Assembly (NCBI GenBank): GCA_021372055.1
Contig: JAJFVB010000143.1
Span: 1 to 43,705 of the forward strand
Direction of reading: 5' to 3'
Length of the DNA: 43,705 nucleotides
DNA from: Desulfobacteraceae bacterium
GTDB lineage: Bacteria > Desulfobacterota > Syntrophobacteria > Syntrophobacterales > Syntrophobacteraceae
Both the position numbers and the translations under genes were made by a program. This document shows, one piece after another, positions 27,119 to 34,775 of this stretch (its first letter is position 1; each line of letters opens with the position of its first letter). A model generated the notes under the pieces. It saw nothing but the letters and a program-made list of their open reading frames with translations. It was not told the DNA's origin and did not search any database.

Positions 27119-28954
27119 ATGTACAACCAGCTGATTTATTTCATCGTCGTGCTCCTGCTCTTCAGCCTGCAGAGCGATTCGGCCAAGGCGCCGCTGCCCT
27201 CCGCCCCGCTTTCCGACGCCTTATCTCTGCTCATGCTTTTCGGCGCCTTCGCTTTCTCCGCGCGAACCTCGTTTGTCCGGATCCTGCGGGCCGCCAATGC
27301 GGGCGCATCCCTTGCCGCGCTGACCCGCGCCTACTACCGCGCCGAGGCGCGCCTTTCCATCGCGGCGCTCGGTTTTCTCACCATCTATCTGTATCTGCTG
27401 GACCTGCGGCTTTATCTGCTCGCAATTCCCGGATTTGTCCGCTTTCTGACCATCTCGGGCCTGTGCGGCATCCTCATCTATCTGCTCCATCTCGCCGTCG
27501 TGTGGTTCTGGGGACACCCCGTCTACCAGATCGTGCACGGTTCGGCCATTTCCCGCGCGAGGTTTGTCAAGGGTTACCTCTCCTTTTCCTCGGTCATCCT
27601 GGTGCCCTGGTTTTTGGTCTCCTCCGTGACGGACCTCCTCCAGTTGATCCGGCTGCCCTTCGCATCGACCGAATACGGGCACATCGCACTGACCATTTTC
27701 GCGCTGGTCGGATTCGTCCTGCTCGGGCCCTGGCTGATGGTGAGGATGTGGGGGTGCGAGCCCCTGCCCTCGGATTATCAGGCCGGGGAGCTCGAAGAGT
27801 TCTGCCGCAAGCACCGCTTCAGGAGCGGAGGATTCCGCCTGTGGCCGATATTCGGAGGAGAAATGCTGACGGCGGGCGTCGTCGGGATTCTGCCGCGGGT
27901 GCGCTATATCCTCATCACGTCCGGCCTGCTCAGGGTGCTCGACATTTCCGAGCTAAAAGCCGTTGTCGCCCACGAAATGGGCCATGTCCGCAAGTTTCAC
28001 CTTCCCATTTTCTTCCTGCTGTTCATCGTTTTCACCATGCTCGTCTACGACATCGGAGACCTGCTCAAACTCGTGGCGCTTTCGAACCGGACCATCCTCG
28101 GCTGGTATCTCTCACCCGGGGAGTTCGGCCCGTCCCTTTCTTCCCTGCTGTCCAGCCTCCCGATCATAATTCTTATGGTCCTCTATTTTCGGTACATCTT
28201 CGGTTTCTTTCTCCGAAACAGCGAAAGACAGGCGGACCTGTTCGCGATGCAGCTTCTCGGGGACCCCATGCCGCTCGTTTCCTCTTTCGAAAAGATTGCC
28301 TACCGCTCGGGCAGGACGGAAGACCTCCCAAGCTGGCACCATTACAGCATTCGGCAGAGGATCGACTTTCTCATCCGCGCTTTCCGCGACAAAGATCTGA
28401 TCCGAAAGCACAACAGGAAGCTCTACGGCTCAATGGCGCTATTCGTGCTGCTTGCCGGCTTCATGCTCTTCTCCCTCTCGAAGATCAACGGGAGCGCTAT
28501 GGCCGAAGGGCTTCGCATGGAAATCCTGCTCGGGGCCACCGAATACACCCTCGCCCAACACCCGGAAAGCGCCGAACTGCAGGCCAGATATGGCGGACTG
28601 CTCTATGAGCGGGGAAGATATTCGGAAGCGGAATCCGTCCTCAGGGCCGCCCTCGCCCATGCGCCCGGGGATACGTCCATCCTGAATAATCTTGCCTGGC
28701 TCTACGCCACGGCGCCACCGCCTTACCGCAACCCGGAAGATGCCTTGGACCTGGCTCTCGAGGCGGCCGCCCGCAGTCCCGAACCCCACATCCTGGACAC
28801 GCTCGCCGAGGCGTATTTCATAAACGGCATGTATCGGGAGGCTCTCGAAGCCATAGAGGAAGCTCTGTCCAACGACAGCCCGCAACGCGACTATTTCCTG
28901 AAGCAGCGAGATAAATTCGAACGCGCGCTGAGGGCGATGACGCAGTCGTCCTGA
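27119..28954 (+). CDS. membrane M48-family metallopeptidase with C-terminal TPR repeats
   Basis: This is a zinc peptidase of the HtpX/Ste24 type, probably active in membrane protein quality control. Four or more hydrophobic helices precede the zinc motif HEMGH at 285-289 (AVVAHEMGHVRKFHLPIFF); the third ligand is E369 in RNSERQADLFAMQLLGD. Two further helices flank it, and one more (ALFVLLAGFMLFSLSKI) leads to a C-terminal stretch of about 120 residues. This has tetratricopeptide features: YGGLLYERGRYSEAESVLRA, then NLAWLYATAPPPYRNPEDAL and AEAYFINGMYREALEAIEEA. The substrate is unknown. The start is unsure: ATG 27119 gives the best N-terminal helix (611 residues) but has no clear ribosome binding site; an upstream TTG at 27071 adds 16 basic residues. 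Confidence 0.85.
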   Translation: MYNQLIYFIVVLLLFSLQSDSAKAPLPSAPLSDALSLLMLFGAFAFSARTSFVRILRAANAGASLAALTRAYYRAEARLSIAALGFLTIYLYLLDLRLYLLAIPGFVRFLTISGLCGILIYLLHLAVVWFWGHPVYQIVHGSAISRARFVKGYLSFSSVILVPWFLVSSVTDLLQLIRLPFASTEYGHIALTIFALVGFVLLGPWLMVRMWGCEPLPSDYQAGELEEFCRKHRFRSGGFRLWPIFGGEMLTAGVVGILPRVRYILITSGLLRVLDISELKAVVAHEMGHVRKFHLPIFFLLFIVFTMLVYDIGDLLKLVALSNRTILGWYLSPGEFGPSLSSLLSSLPIIILMVLYFRYIFGFFLRNSERQADLFAMQLLGDPMPLVSSFEKIAYRSGRTEDLPSWHHYSIRQRIDFLIRAFRDKDLIRKHNRKLYGSMALFVLLAGFMLFSLSKINGSAMAEGLRMEILLGATEYTLAQHPESAELQARYGGLLYERGRYSEAESVLRAALAHAPGDTSILNNLAWLYATAPPPYRNPEDALDLALEAAARSPEPHILDTLAEAYFINGMYREALEAIEEALSNDSPQRDYFLKQRDKFERALRAMTQSS

Positions 28955-28960
28955 TTTATT

Positions 28961-29112
28961 CGAAGTTGCGTTCCAGGACGCACCGGAAATACTTTTCAGA
29001 AGTGTGGGGAGCCGGCTCCCCACACGCAGCTGCGCTGCTCATTTCGGGGGAGCGGGGGAATCATTCCCCCGCTCTTTGGTGTCCTGAGAGGTATCGGCTC
29101 GAACGCAATTCG
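28961..29112 (-). repeat. dispersed palindromic repeat with short terminal inverted repeats
   Basis: This 152-bp element ends in CGAAGTTGCGTTC (28961-28973) and, inverted, GAACGCAATTCG (29101-29112). Inside are a perfect 24-bp palindrome centred on 29013/29014 (arms GTGTGGGGAGCC), GCAGCTGC, and a hairpin GAGCGGGGGAA-TCA-TTCCCCCGCTC. The same blocks occur in whole or part at 6377, 16780, 17066 and 38011. No open reading frame of note lies within it. It fills the space between two convergent genes. A MITE-like origin is possible; clear target-site duplications were not seen. Confidence 0.75.
29050..29078. terminator. strong hairpin, probable terminator between convergent genes
   Basis: GAGCGGGGGAA (29050-29060), loop TCA, TTCCCCCGCTC (29064-29074), then TTTGG. 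The eleven-base perfect stem with three-base loop sits between the ends of the M48 peptidase and the DUF2333-like gene and could stop transcription from the left; the T run is short. Confidence 0.55.
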
Positions 29113-29123
29113 GTATACAACGC

Positions 29124-30254
29124 TTAGAGGGCGCTCATAACGACCAGCAAGTGCGCCACTTCACTGAGAGGCGCATTCAGATTCGCCCGGTGGTTGGCGA
29201 AGAATCCGCCGAAATCCGAGTTCAGGATGATCCAGGGATCTATGCCTTCGGCCGTGTGCAACTCATGCAATATCTGGTCGGTGATGTCGGTTGCGTGCAT
29301 CGTGGCAAGCTGGTTTTTGAACCCGACCCTCACAACCTTCAGAATTTCATAGTAAACGTGAGCAACACCCTTGGCATAGTAGAAATGATCGTCGGCCTCG
29401 AAGAAACCGACCGGCATGACCAGCGTTCTGTTCACGTTTCCGAGGAAATCCTTGTATGCGGCGAGGAGCGAGACAAGATTGTCACGACGATAGTAGAAAT
29501 TCCGTTGTCCTTTTTCCAACTTTGCCTTGAACTTCTTGAGGTGTTCGACAGCCTGGCTGTAGGAATTTTCGGCCGACGGGAACCACCACAGAGTGGCGCT
29601 GTTCATAAACAGGTTTACCGCCTGCTCCAGATCGGGATCATAGGTGTCGGCATCGCCCAGTCTCGTGAGGCTGTCTTTCAGACGCAGGGTCGTGAAGCGG
29701 ATGGCTTCGAGCACGCCCAGCTGGTAGTTGTTGATATTATCGGTAAACTGGCCGATAACCAGGTCGTTGGATCTCCAGCCGAGGAACCTTCCGTGGAGTT
29801 CCTTCTCCATGAGGGATATGACTACGTCAACGAAGGTCACGCCGGGGATGGGAGAAAGCTCCGGAAGTTGAACGCCGTGCCCGCCGTCTCCATGGCCGGC
29901 CTCGGGCTTGGCGGCAGGTGTTGCCGCAGCCGACTGACCGGTGCGATGAGCCTCGGCTTGCGCTTCCTGCTGCGTGGGCTGCGGCGTTTTCGGAGGCGCG
30001 GCGCTTGCGGCAGGGTGTTCCTGCCCCTGTTGCGGGGCGGCGGGTTCGGTCGCGGCAGGCTGCGGCTGCGGAGTTGGCTGGGTCTGAGCCGCTGGCGCGT
30101 TCCCGGTCCCCAGAGCGTAATTCTGAACTGCAAATCCTCCGGTCGCAACGCCGAACACCAAAAAGAAAGAAACCACGAGCAACGAGAGAAAAACACGAGT
30201 CCGCATGATTGGATTTCTGCGACTGCTTCCGATTTCCTTATTCAGAACTCCCAT
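29124..30254 (-). CDS. exported or membrane-anchored protein, DUF2333-like
   Basis: The 376-residue product has a basic N-terminus and one hydrophobic helix (VFLSLLVVSFFLVFGVATGG), then about 90 residues rich in Pro, Gln and Ala, a flexible linker. A folded C-terminal domain of about 240 residues follows. That domain (LVIGQFTDNINNYQLGVLEA, then WWFPSAENSYSQAVEHLKKF) resembles the uncharacterised DUF2333 family of Gram-negative bacteria; this is from memory, not a search. Its function is unknown. The start at ATG 30254 is favoured by AAAGGAG eight bases upstream. A second ATG at 30206 gives a more usual signal peptide but lacks such a site. It follows queD by 43 bp. Confidence 0.8.
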   Translation of the reverse strand: MGVLNKEIGSSRRNPIMRTRVFLSLLVVSFFLVFGVATGGFAVQNYALGTGNAPAAQTQPTPQPQPAATEPAAPQQGQEHPAASAAPPKTPQPTQQEAQAEAHRTGQSAAATPAAKPEAGHGDGGHGVQLPELSPIPGVTFVDVVISLMEKELHGRFLGWRSNDLVIGQFTDNINNYQLGVLEAIRFTTLRLKDSLTRLGDADTYDPDLEQAVNLFMNSATLWWFPSAENSYSQAVEHLKKFKAKLEKGQRNFYYRRDNLVSLLAAYKDFLGNVNRTLVMPVGFFEADDHFYYAKGVAHVYYEILKVVRVGFKNQLATMHATDITDQILHELHTAEGIDPWIILNSDFGGFFANHRANLNAPLSEVAHLLVVMSAL

Positions 30255-30297
30255 AGGTAGCGCTCCTTTAGTATTTCAAGCTCAGCTCGATCAGAAC

Positions 30298-30681
30298 CTA
30301 CATTTCCCCGTATGTGGCGCAGGAGTCGGCGGATTCCCAGGCAGAAACACTGTGTATCCATCGGTCTTCTGTGTTCAGCTTCGCAGTCAGTTTTTCAAAA
30401 AGAAAGCGGGCGATATTTTCGGAAGAAGGGTTATCGAGAGCAAAAAAGGGCAGCTCATTGAGGTACTTGTGATCGACTTCCTCAAGGGCTTCCCTGGTTT
30501 CCCTCTTCACGTCGGCGAAATCTATCAGGACTCCGTTATCCCCAAGTCGCGGCCCCCGCAGGACAACCTCGATCCGCCAGTTATGTCCGTGAAGATTTTC
30601 ACACTTCCCCCGGAAATCTTTCAAATTATGCGCGGCAGCGAAGCCGCCAATTACTTTTACTTCAAAAATCTTCTGTCTCAA
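30298..30681 (-). CDS. queD: 6-carboxy-5,6,7,8-tetrahydropterin synthase (queuosine pathway)
   Basis: QueD converts dihydroneopterin triphosphate to 6-carboxytetrahydropterin on the way to 7-deazaguanine-modified tRNA. The 127-residue protein has zinc ligands H18 (GGFAAAHNL), H31 and H33 (CENLHGHNW), the active-site Cys27 in the same motif, and the catalytic DH pair D70-H71 in VDHKYLNELP. The CxxxHGH pattern fits QueD better than eukaryotic-type PTP synthase. The start is TTG at 30681 with AGGGAG eight bases upstream; there is no better ATG. No other que gene is in the window. Confidence 0.92.
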   Translation of the reverse strand: MRQKIFEVKVIGGFAAAHNLKDFRGKCENLHGHNWRIEVVLRGPRLGDNGVLIDFADVKRETREALEEVDHKYLNELPFFALDNPSSENIARFLFEKLTAKLNTEDRWIHSVSAWESADSCATYGEM

Positions 30682-30876
30682 AACGAAATCTCCCTCTCTA
30701 CCGGGCCTTCTCTAATATAAAGCGGCGGGAACACGGGACTCAGGGCAACCGGGCGAGAACTTGCTCAAATTCTTGTGAAAATGCGACGGTCGGGCACGCA
30801 AAATTTACTCGAAGGGTCCCTCTTTGTCAAATGCAATCCGGATGTCGTCCCCCGGGTCCGGCCGCCAAGTTTCCTA

Positions 30877-30905
30877 TTGACTCGATAGCGGCTTTCCTTT
30901 AAATA
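30877..30905 (+). promoter_or_regulatory. sigma-70-type promoter of the tRNA gene
   Basis: TTGACT (30877-30882), a 17-bp spacer and TAAATA (30900-30905) form a good promoter; transcription would start near 30912, seven bases before the tRNA. Confidence 0.7.
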
Positions 30906-30918
30906 TTGCAAGTTCATC

Positions 30919-30992
30919 GGCGGTGTAGCTCAGTTGGTCAGAGCACGCGGCTCATATCCGCGGCGTCCGGGGTTCGAAGCCCTGCACCGCCA
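30919..30992 (+). tRNA. tRNA with anticodon CAT, probably elongator tRNA-Met
   Basis: The 74 bases fold as a full cloverleaf. The acceptor stem is GGCGGTG/CACCGCC, the D arm GCTC...GAGC, the anticodon stem CGCGG/CCGCG with loop CTCATAT (anticodon CAT), and the T arm CGGGG-TTCGAAG-CCCTG. The CCA end is not encoded (A discriminator, then ATAG). The acceptor starts with a paired G, so it is not an initiator. CAT could also be the lysidine-modified tRNA-Ile; the overall sequence looks more like elongator tRNA-Met. Confidence 0.95.
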
Positions 30993-31009
30993 ATAGTCCG
31001 TTCGGACAG

Positions 31010-31040
31010 AGGGATTCCGTTGCAGGAGTCCCTTTTTCTT
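31010..31040 (+). terminator. rho-independent terminator after the tRNA
   Basis: AGGGATTCC (31010-31018) and GGAGTCCCT (31025-31033) form a nine-base stem with one T-G pair and loop GTTGCA, followed by TTTTTCTT. Its place 18 bp after the tRNA fits termination of that transcript. Confidence 0.8.
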
Positions 31041-31280
31041 GCCTTTTTTCCCGCCAATGTCTATTGTGGTTGCTATCAGCGCATTGCGCGAAGGCGATGA
31101 TTTGTGTTCTGCAAGGTATCGGTTCCTTAACAATCCTTACGGACAAGCCCATCAGGCTTGTTGAACGGGGATGCGGATGTGTTCGTCGACTTCTCCCCGT
31201 TGACGGAGGCTTTCATTCGTCGAGAGGGTGGTTTGTGCCTCCTTCGATGCAAGGACTTCCTGGGTGAAGCCACTTTTTTC
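31041..31280 (+). other. non-coding stretch with consecutive hairpins between the tRNA and ihfA
   Basis: No credible gene lies here. Three inverted repeats follow each other: ACAAGCC-CATCA-GGCTTGT (31143-31161), AACGGGGA...TCCCCGTT (31164-31201) and GGAGGC...GCCTCC (31205-31242). TCCTT at 31134 can pair with AAGGA at 31251 around all three. This could be a small structured RNA or a long leader, but no family is recognised. Confidence 0.45.
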
Positions 31281-31309
31281 TTGAAAAACGGAGAATTATC
31301 CTTTATTAG
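31281..31309 (+). promoter_or_regulatory. sigma-70-type promoter candidate for ihfA-mla
   Basis: TTGAAA (31281-31286), 17 bp, TATTAG (31304-31309) is a good housekeeping promoter match. Start would be near 31316, giving a leader of about 72 bases before the ihfA ATG, which has AGGAAAGGAAA upstream. Confidence 0.6.
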
Positions 31310-31388
31310 TCGTTCGATCTCTGATTCAAGACCCTAAAACCCGGTCCTCCCCCGATTCGGCGGCGCAGTAAGGAAAGGAAACGAATAT

Positions 31389-31676
31389 ATGACGTTGACC
31401 AAGGCTCACATTGTAGAAAATCTGTTCGCCAAGAACATTTTTACAAAAACCGAATCAGCCCAGATCATCGAGACCCTCTTCGAAATAGTCAAGCAGACTC
31501 TGGAGAAGGGTGAAGACGTTCTGATCAGCGGTTTCGGCAAATTCAGCGTGAAGGATAAGAATCAGCGCCGCGGCCGCAACCCTCAGACAGGAGACCCCAT
31601 TCTCCTCTCTCCCCGCAAAGTCGTCACGTTCAAATGCTCTGGGGTTCTCAGGGAAAGAATAAACGAAGGGCAATAG
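31389..31676 (+). CDS. ihfA: integration host factor alpha-type DNA-bending protein
   Basis: This 95-residue protein belongs to the HU/IHF family, which bends DNA in nucleoid organisation, recombination and sigma-54 activation. MTLTKAHIVENLFAKNIFTK aligns with the IHF-alpha start. SGFGKFSVKDKNQRRGRNPQ contains the beta-arm base with the GRNP segment whose proline intercalates DNA, followed by RKVVTFKCSGVLRERI. The KNQRRGRNPQTGD pattern favours the alpha type over HU. In many genomes ihfA follows pheT; here it precedes the Mla genes instead, with only 24 bp to mlaE. That spacing suggests one transcript. Confidence 0.9.
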   Translation: MTLTKAHIVENLFAKNIFTKTESAQIIETLFEIVKQTLEKGEDVLISGFGKFSVKDKNQRRGRNPQTGDPILLSPRKVVTFKCSGVLRERINEGQ

Positions 31677-31700
31677 CAGCAGGCACGAAAGGAGTCCTTC

Positions 31701-32831
31701 TTGAGCGATGGACTCCCCTTTGAGACTCAGGCAACCGGCGAACGCGATCTGCGGATCATCTTTCGGTCTCCGCTGGTTTATGCGAATGCCGCTTCCCTGT
31801 GGTCGGCCCTCAGAGCCGAACTGCGGGAAGGAAGGCATTCCGGCGTTAACGTCGATCTTGCCCGGGTCGACCGGATCGACAGCGCGGGGATTGCGCTGCT
31901 GCGCGCCCTGAAACGCTTCTGCTCCGCCCGGGGCTCCCCGGTGAGCTTCGAAAATGTACCCTCCTCCGCAAAGAATTTTCTTGAGCATTTCGAAAAAGAA
32001 AAGCCCCTTGAGCCATCGGCAAAACCCGCGCACATCTCCGTAGTCAGCCGGTTTGGTTCGACGCTTATTTCCGCTGCAACGGAATTGCGCGAATTCTGTC
32101 TTTTTATCCGGACCTTTTTCGCGACCTCGATTTCCCTGTTTCGAAGCGGCGGCCGAGGCCTGCGCTGGACGGAAGTGTTCTATTACCTCCAGATATCCGG
32201 CGCAAACGCGATGCTTATCATCTTTCTTGTGAGTTTCCTTCTTGGACTCGTGATGGCCTATCAGGCCGCAATTCAGCTCCGGCAGTTCGGAGCGAACATA
32301 TACGTGGCCGATCTCGTGAGTCTCGCCCTGACCCGGGAACTGGCGCCCGTTTTCACCGCCCTCGTGCTCGCGGGACGTTCCGGCTCCGCCTTCGCCGCGG
32401 AGATCGGAACCATGAAAGTCGGCGAGGAGATCGACGCCCTTGACGTCATGGGGTTTAATTTAACCGAATTTATTACGATTCCCAAGGTACTCGCCTTGAT
32501 GGTAAGCGGGCCGCTTCTTACCATGTGGTCAAACCTTGCCGGCATTATCGGAGGCATTGCCGTGTCCGCGATTTCGCTGGATCTGACACCCTACAGTTTC
32601 ATGTACGAGGTCTATCAGATCCTCGGGGTGGCGGACATCCTTACCGGACTGGTAAAGGCCGAGGTTTTCGCAGTCCTGATTGCCCTGGTAGGGTGTTTTC
32701 AGGGCTTTCAGACCACCCGGAGCGCCGACAGCGTGGGGAGGCAGACCACATCGGCGGTCGTGAGCGGCATTTTCCTCATTATTCTGGCCGATGCCGGATT
32801 GACGGTGCTCTTTCAGTCGATCGGCTGGTAG
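31701..32831 (+). CDS. mlaE: MlaE-type lipid ABC transporter permease with N-terminal STAS domain
   Basis: MlaE is the inner-membrane permease of a transporter that moves phospholipids between inner and outer membrane. Residues about 15-100 form a STAS domain (VNVDLARVDRIDSAGIALLR), equivalent to a fused MlaB. From about 150 on is the permease, with FLLGLVMAYQAAIQLRQFGA, LTRELAPVFTALVLAGRSGS and GTMKVGEEIDALDVMG, all typical of MlaE. The 376-residue protein starts at TTG 31701 with AAAGGAG six bases upstream. It lies between ihfA and mlaF (6-bp gap), followed by mlaD. The direction of transport cannot be read from sequence. Confidence 0.95.
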   Translation: MSDGLPFETQATGERDLRIIFRSPLVYANAASLWSALRAELREGRHSGVNVDLARVDRIDSAGIALLRALKRFCSARGSPVSFENVPSSAKNFLEHFEKEKPLEPSAKPAHISVVSRFGSTLISAATELREFCLFIRTFFATSISLFRSGGRGLRWTEVFYYLQISGANAMLIIFLVSFLLGLVMAYQAAIQLRQFGANIYVADLVSLALTRELAPVFTALVLAGRSGSAFAAEIGTMKVGEEIDALDVMGFNLTEFITIPKVLALMVSGPLLTMWSNLAGIIGGIAVSAISLDLTPYSFMYEVYQILGVADILTGLVKAEVFAVLIALVGCFQGFQTTRSADSVGRQTTSAVVSGIFLIILADAGLTVLFQSIGW

Positions 32832-32837
32832 GCATGC

Positions 32838-33641
32838 ATGGTTGCCACAAACTCTTCCCCAGAAAAGCATGCTGTCTGTATCGAGGGCCTTTCCGTGGGA
32901 TACGGCGAGAAGGTCATACTGCGGGATCTAAATTTCTGCGTGGAACACGGGCAGGTCGTCACCGTTCTGGGCGGCAGCGGCTCAGGCAAAAGCACGCTGC
33001 TTAAAGCCATCATAGGATTGATCCCCCCGAGAGAAGGCCATATTCTCCTGTTTGGAAAGGATATATCCGGCGACAGGGCCGAGGAGACGCTTCATGATCT
33101 CAGGCGCCGAATCGGCGTTCTCTTCCAGGCCGGAGCTCTCATCGGGTCAATGACGGTCGCCGAGAACATCGCCCTCCCGATACGCGAATTCTCCGATGTT
33201 CCCGATGACATAGCAGACGACATAGTCCGACTGAAGCTCGAGATGGTCAGACTCGAAGGATTCGGCAACTACTACCCCTCCGAACTCAGCGGCGGCATGA
33301 AAAAACGGGCCGGTCTTGCCAGAGCCGTTGCGCTCGATCCCCAGATCCTGTTTTGCGACGAACCCTCCTCGGGTCTCGATCCCCAAACGGCTGCGGAAAT
33401 GGACCGGTTACTGCTCGAAATGAATGAGGCTCTTGGAATCACCATGATCGTCATCACCCATGATCTGCCGAGCATCAGGACCATTTCGGACTGGTCGGTG
33501 ATGCTGGACCGCGAAGCCGGGGGCATTATCGCAATGGGCCCGCCCGAGGAATTGGAGAAAAGCGAGGACAGGAAAGTCTCCGCATTTTTCCACAGGGAGC
33601 CGGGGGCCGTCCCCGGGCAAGCTCCGAAGGGAGAAGCCTAG
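32838..33641 (+). CDS. mlaF: MlaF-type lipid ABC transporter ATP-binding protein
   Basis: This is the ATPase that powers the MlaE permease. The 267-residue protein has Walker A GGSGSGKS at 45-52, Q-loop FQAGALIGSMTV, signature LSGGMKKRAGLARAV at 150, and Walker B with DEPSSGLDP around 173, followed by the switch histidine in VITHDLPSIRT. Another ATG lies four bases upstream in a different frame; ATG 32838 is in frame. The C-terminus has the short extension (MGPPEELEKSEDRKVSAFFH) seen in MlaF proteins, which contacts MlaB-like domains. Its stop abuts the TTG of mlaD. Confidence 0.96.
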   Translation: MVATNSSPEKHAVCIEGLSVGYGEKVILRDLNFCVEHGQVVTVLGGSGSGKSTLLKAIIGLIPPREGHILLFGKDISGDRAEETLHDLRRRIGVLFQAGALIGSMTVAENIALPIREFSDVPDDIADDIVRLKLEMVRLEGFGNYYPSELSGGMKKRAGLARAVALDPQILFCDEPSSGLDPQTAAEMDRLLLEMNEALGITMIVITHDLPSIRTISDWSVMLDREAGGIIAMGPPEELEKSEDRKVSAFFHREPGAVPGQAPKGEA

Positions 33642-34634
33642 TTGGCTCGCAAGGTAAATCCATTCAAAATCGGCCTTTTCGGCCTGATCTGCCTCGCCCT
33701 GATCGTCGGGGCCATTGTCTGGCTCAAAGTCAGCGCATATTTCCAGGATACGAAAACATACGTTTGCTATTTCAACGAATCCGTCAAGGGCCTGCAACCC
33801 GATGCCGCCGTAAACTACCGGGGCGTGCCCATCGGCCGCGTCCGCCTTATCACACTGGCGCCCGATGGCCGCCTGATTGAAGTGCGCCTCGCCCTGCAGT
33901 CCGATTTCCACGTCGACCAAGACGTAGCCGTTCAGCTCAGAGACCAGGGGCTCACAGGCCTTCGATTCCTCGAAATCGACAAGGCACCGGAAAATATCGG
34001 GGAAATCACTCCGAAAATATCCTTCGATCCGAAGTATCCCGTGCTCAAGTCCTATCCTTCCGAATTGGCGCAGCTAAAGAATGCGCTGCAGACAATCTAT
34101 GAAAAAGTCAATGAACTGGATGTGAAAACCCTGATGGAAAGCTGGACCAGGACAGCAGACCTGATAAACGGCGTTCTGATCCAGATCGGCGCGGAACCTC
34201 AAATAGGCGATCTCAGAACGGCCATTACGGCCATCAAGCAAACGGCGCAATATTCGGCGGACGTTATGGAGCGAGTCTCGAAAGCAACGTCCCAAAAGCA
34301 GATCGAGCGGATTGTCAAAGACCTGAACGCCACGCTCGCATCGACAAGGCAGGCCTCCGAGTCTTTGGCCCGCCAGATGAAGAGCATGCCTCCGGACGCC
34401 CTCAAGCGGATCAGCTCCGATCTCGGCGAGACGATGAGATCGGGTGCTTCCGTGCTCTCCACGGTCCAGGGCAAGATCGGCGAGTCTTCAAACCTGCTCG
34501 AGCAGAACCTTCAGCAGCTCAAGGCCCTGCTAACACAACTGAATGGTTTGATACAAGCCCTCCAGGAGCAGCCAAACCGGCTGGTATTCCCGAGCAAGGC
34601 TCAAAAGGAGCCGCTACGGAAAAAAGCGCCCTGA
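33642..34634 (+). CDS. mlaD: MlaD-type MCE-domain lipid transport protein
   Basis: MCE proteins form ring-shaped channels in the periplasm that hand lipids to the ABC transporter. The 330-residue product has one N-terminal helix (FKIGLFGLICLALIVGAIVW) and an MCE domain of about 80 residues (FNESVKGLQPDAAVNYRGVP, IGRVRLITLAP, ending GLTGLRFLEIDKAPEN). A long helical C-terminus (LIQIGAEPQIGDLR to LEQNLQQLKALLTQLNGLI), probably coiled coil, follows. It is longer than E. coli MlaD (183 residues), so it may span more of the periplasm. The start is TTG 33642, directly after the mlaF stop; AGGGAG stands eight bases upstream. Confidence 0.94.
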   Translation: MARKVNPFKIGLFGLICLALIVGAIVWLKVSAYFQDTKTYVCYFNESVKGLQPDAAVNYRGVPIGRVRLITLAPDGRLIEVRLALQSDFHVDQDVAVQLRDQGLTGLRFLEIDKAPENIGEITPKISFDPKYPVLKSYPSELAQLKNALQTIYEKVNELDVKTLMESWTRTADLINGVLIQIGAEPQIGDLRTAITAIKQTAQYSADVMERVSKATSQKQIERIVKDLNATLASTRQASESLARQMKSMPPDALKRISSDLGETMRSGASVLSTVQGKIGESSNLLEQNLQQLKALLTQLNGLIQALQEQPNRLVFPSKAQKEPLRKKAP

Positions 34635-34679
34635 TCCGGGCGCGCGCGCAGGTTGGCCGGGAAGGTTGTTTGGACTCCG

Positions 34680-34702
34680 TCCGCCCGCAAGGCGGATTTT
34701 AT
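34680..34702 (+). terminator. possible terminator between mlaD and the lipoprotein gene
   Basis: TCCGCC (34680-34685), loop CGCAA, GGCGGA (34691-34696), then TTTTAT. It would lower, not abolish, transcription of the downstream lipoprotein gene. The stem is only six bases. Confidence 0.55.
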
Positions 34703-34775
34703 CGTGGAATCCGGCGGATGATGCGAACAAAAGCGGTTACCAGTCGAGCAAGACCGACAGAACGCGAGGCAAAAG

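Noticed and set aside
31064..31267. 67-codon frame after the tRNA
   Set aside because: It runs through the hairpins, has no ribosome binding site and no protein-like pattern.
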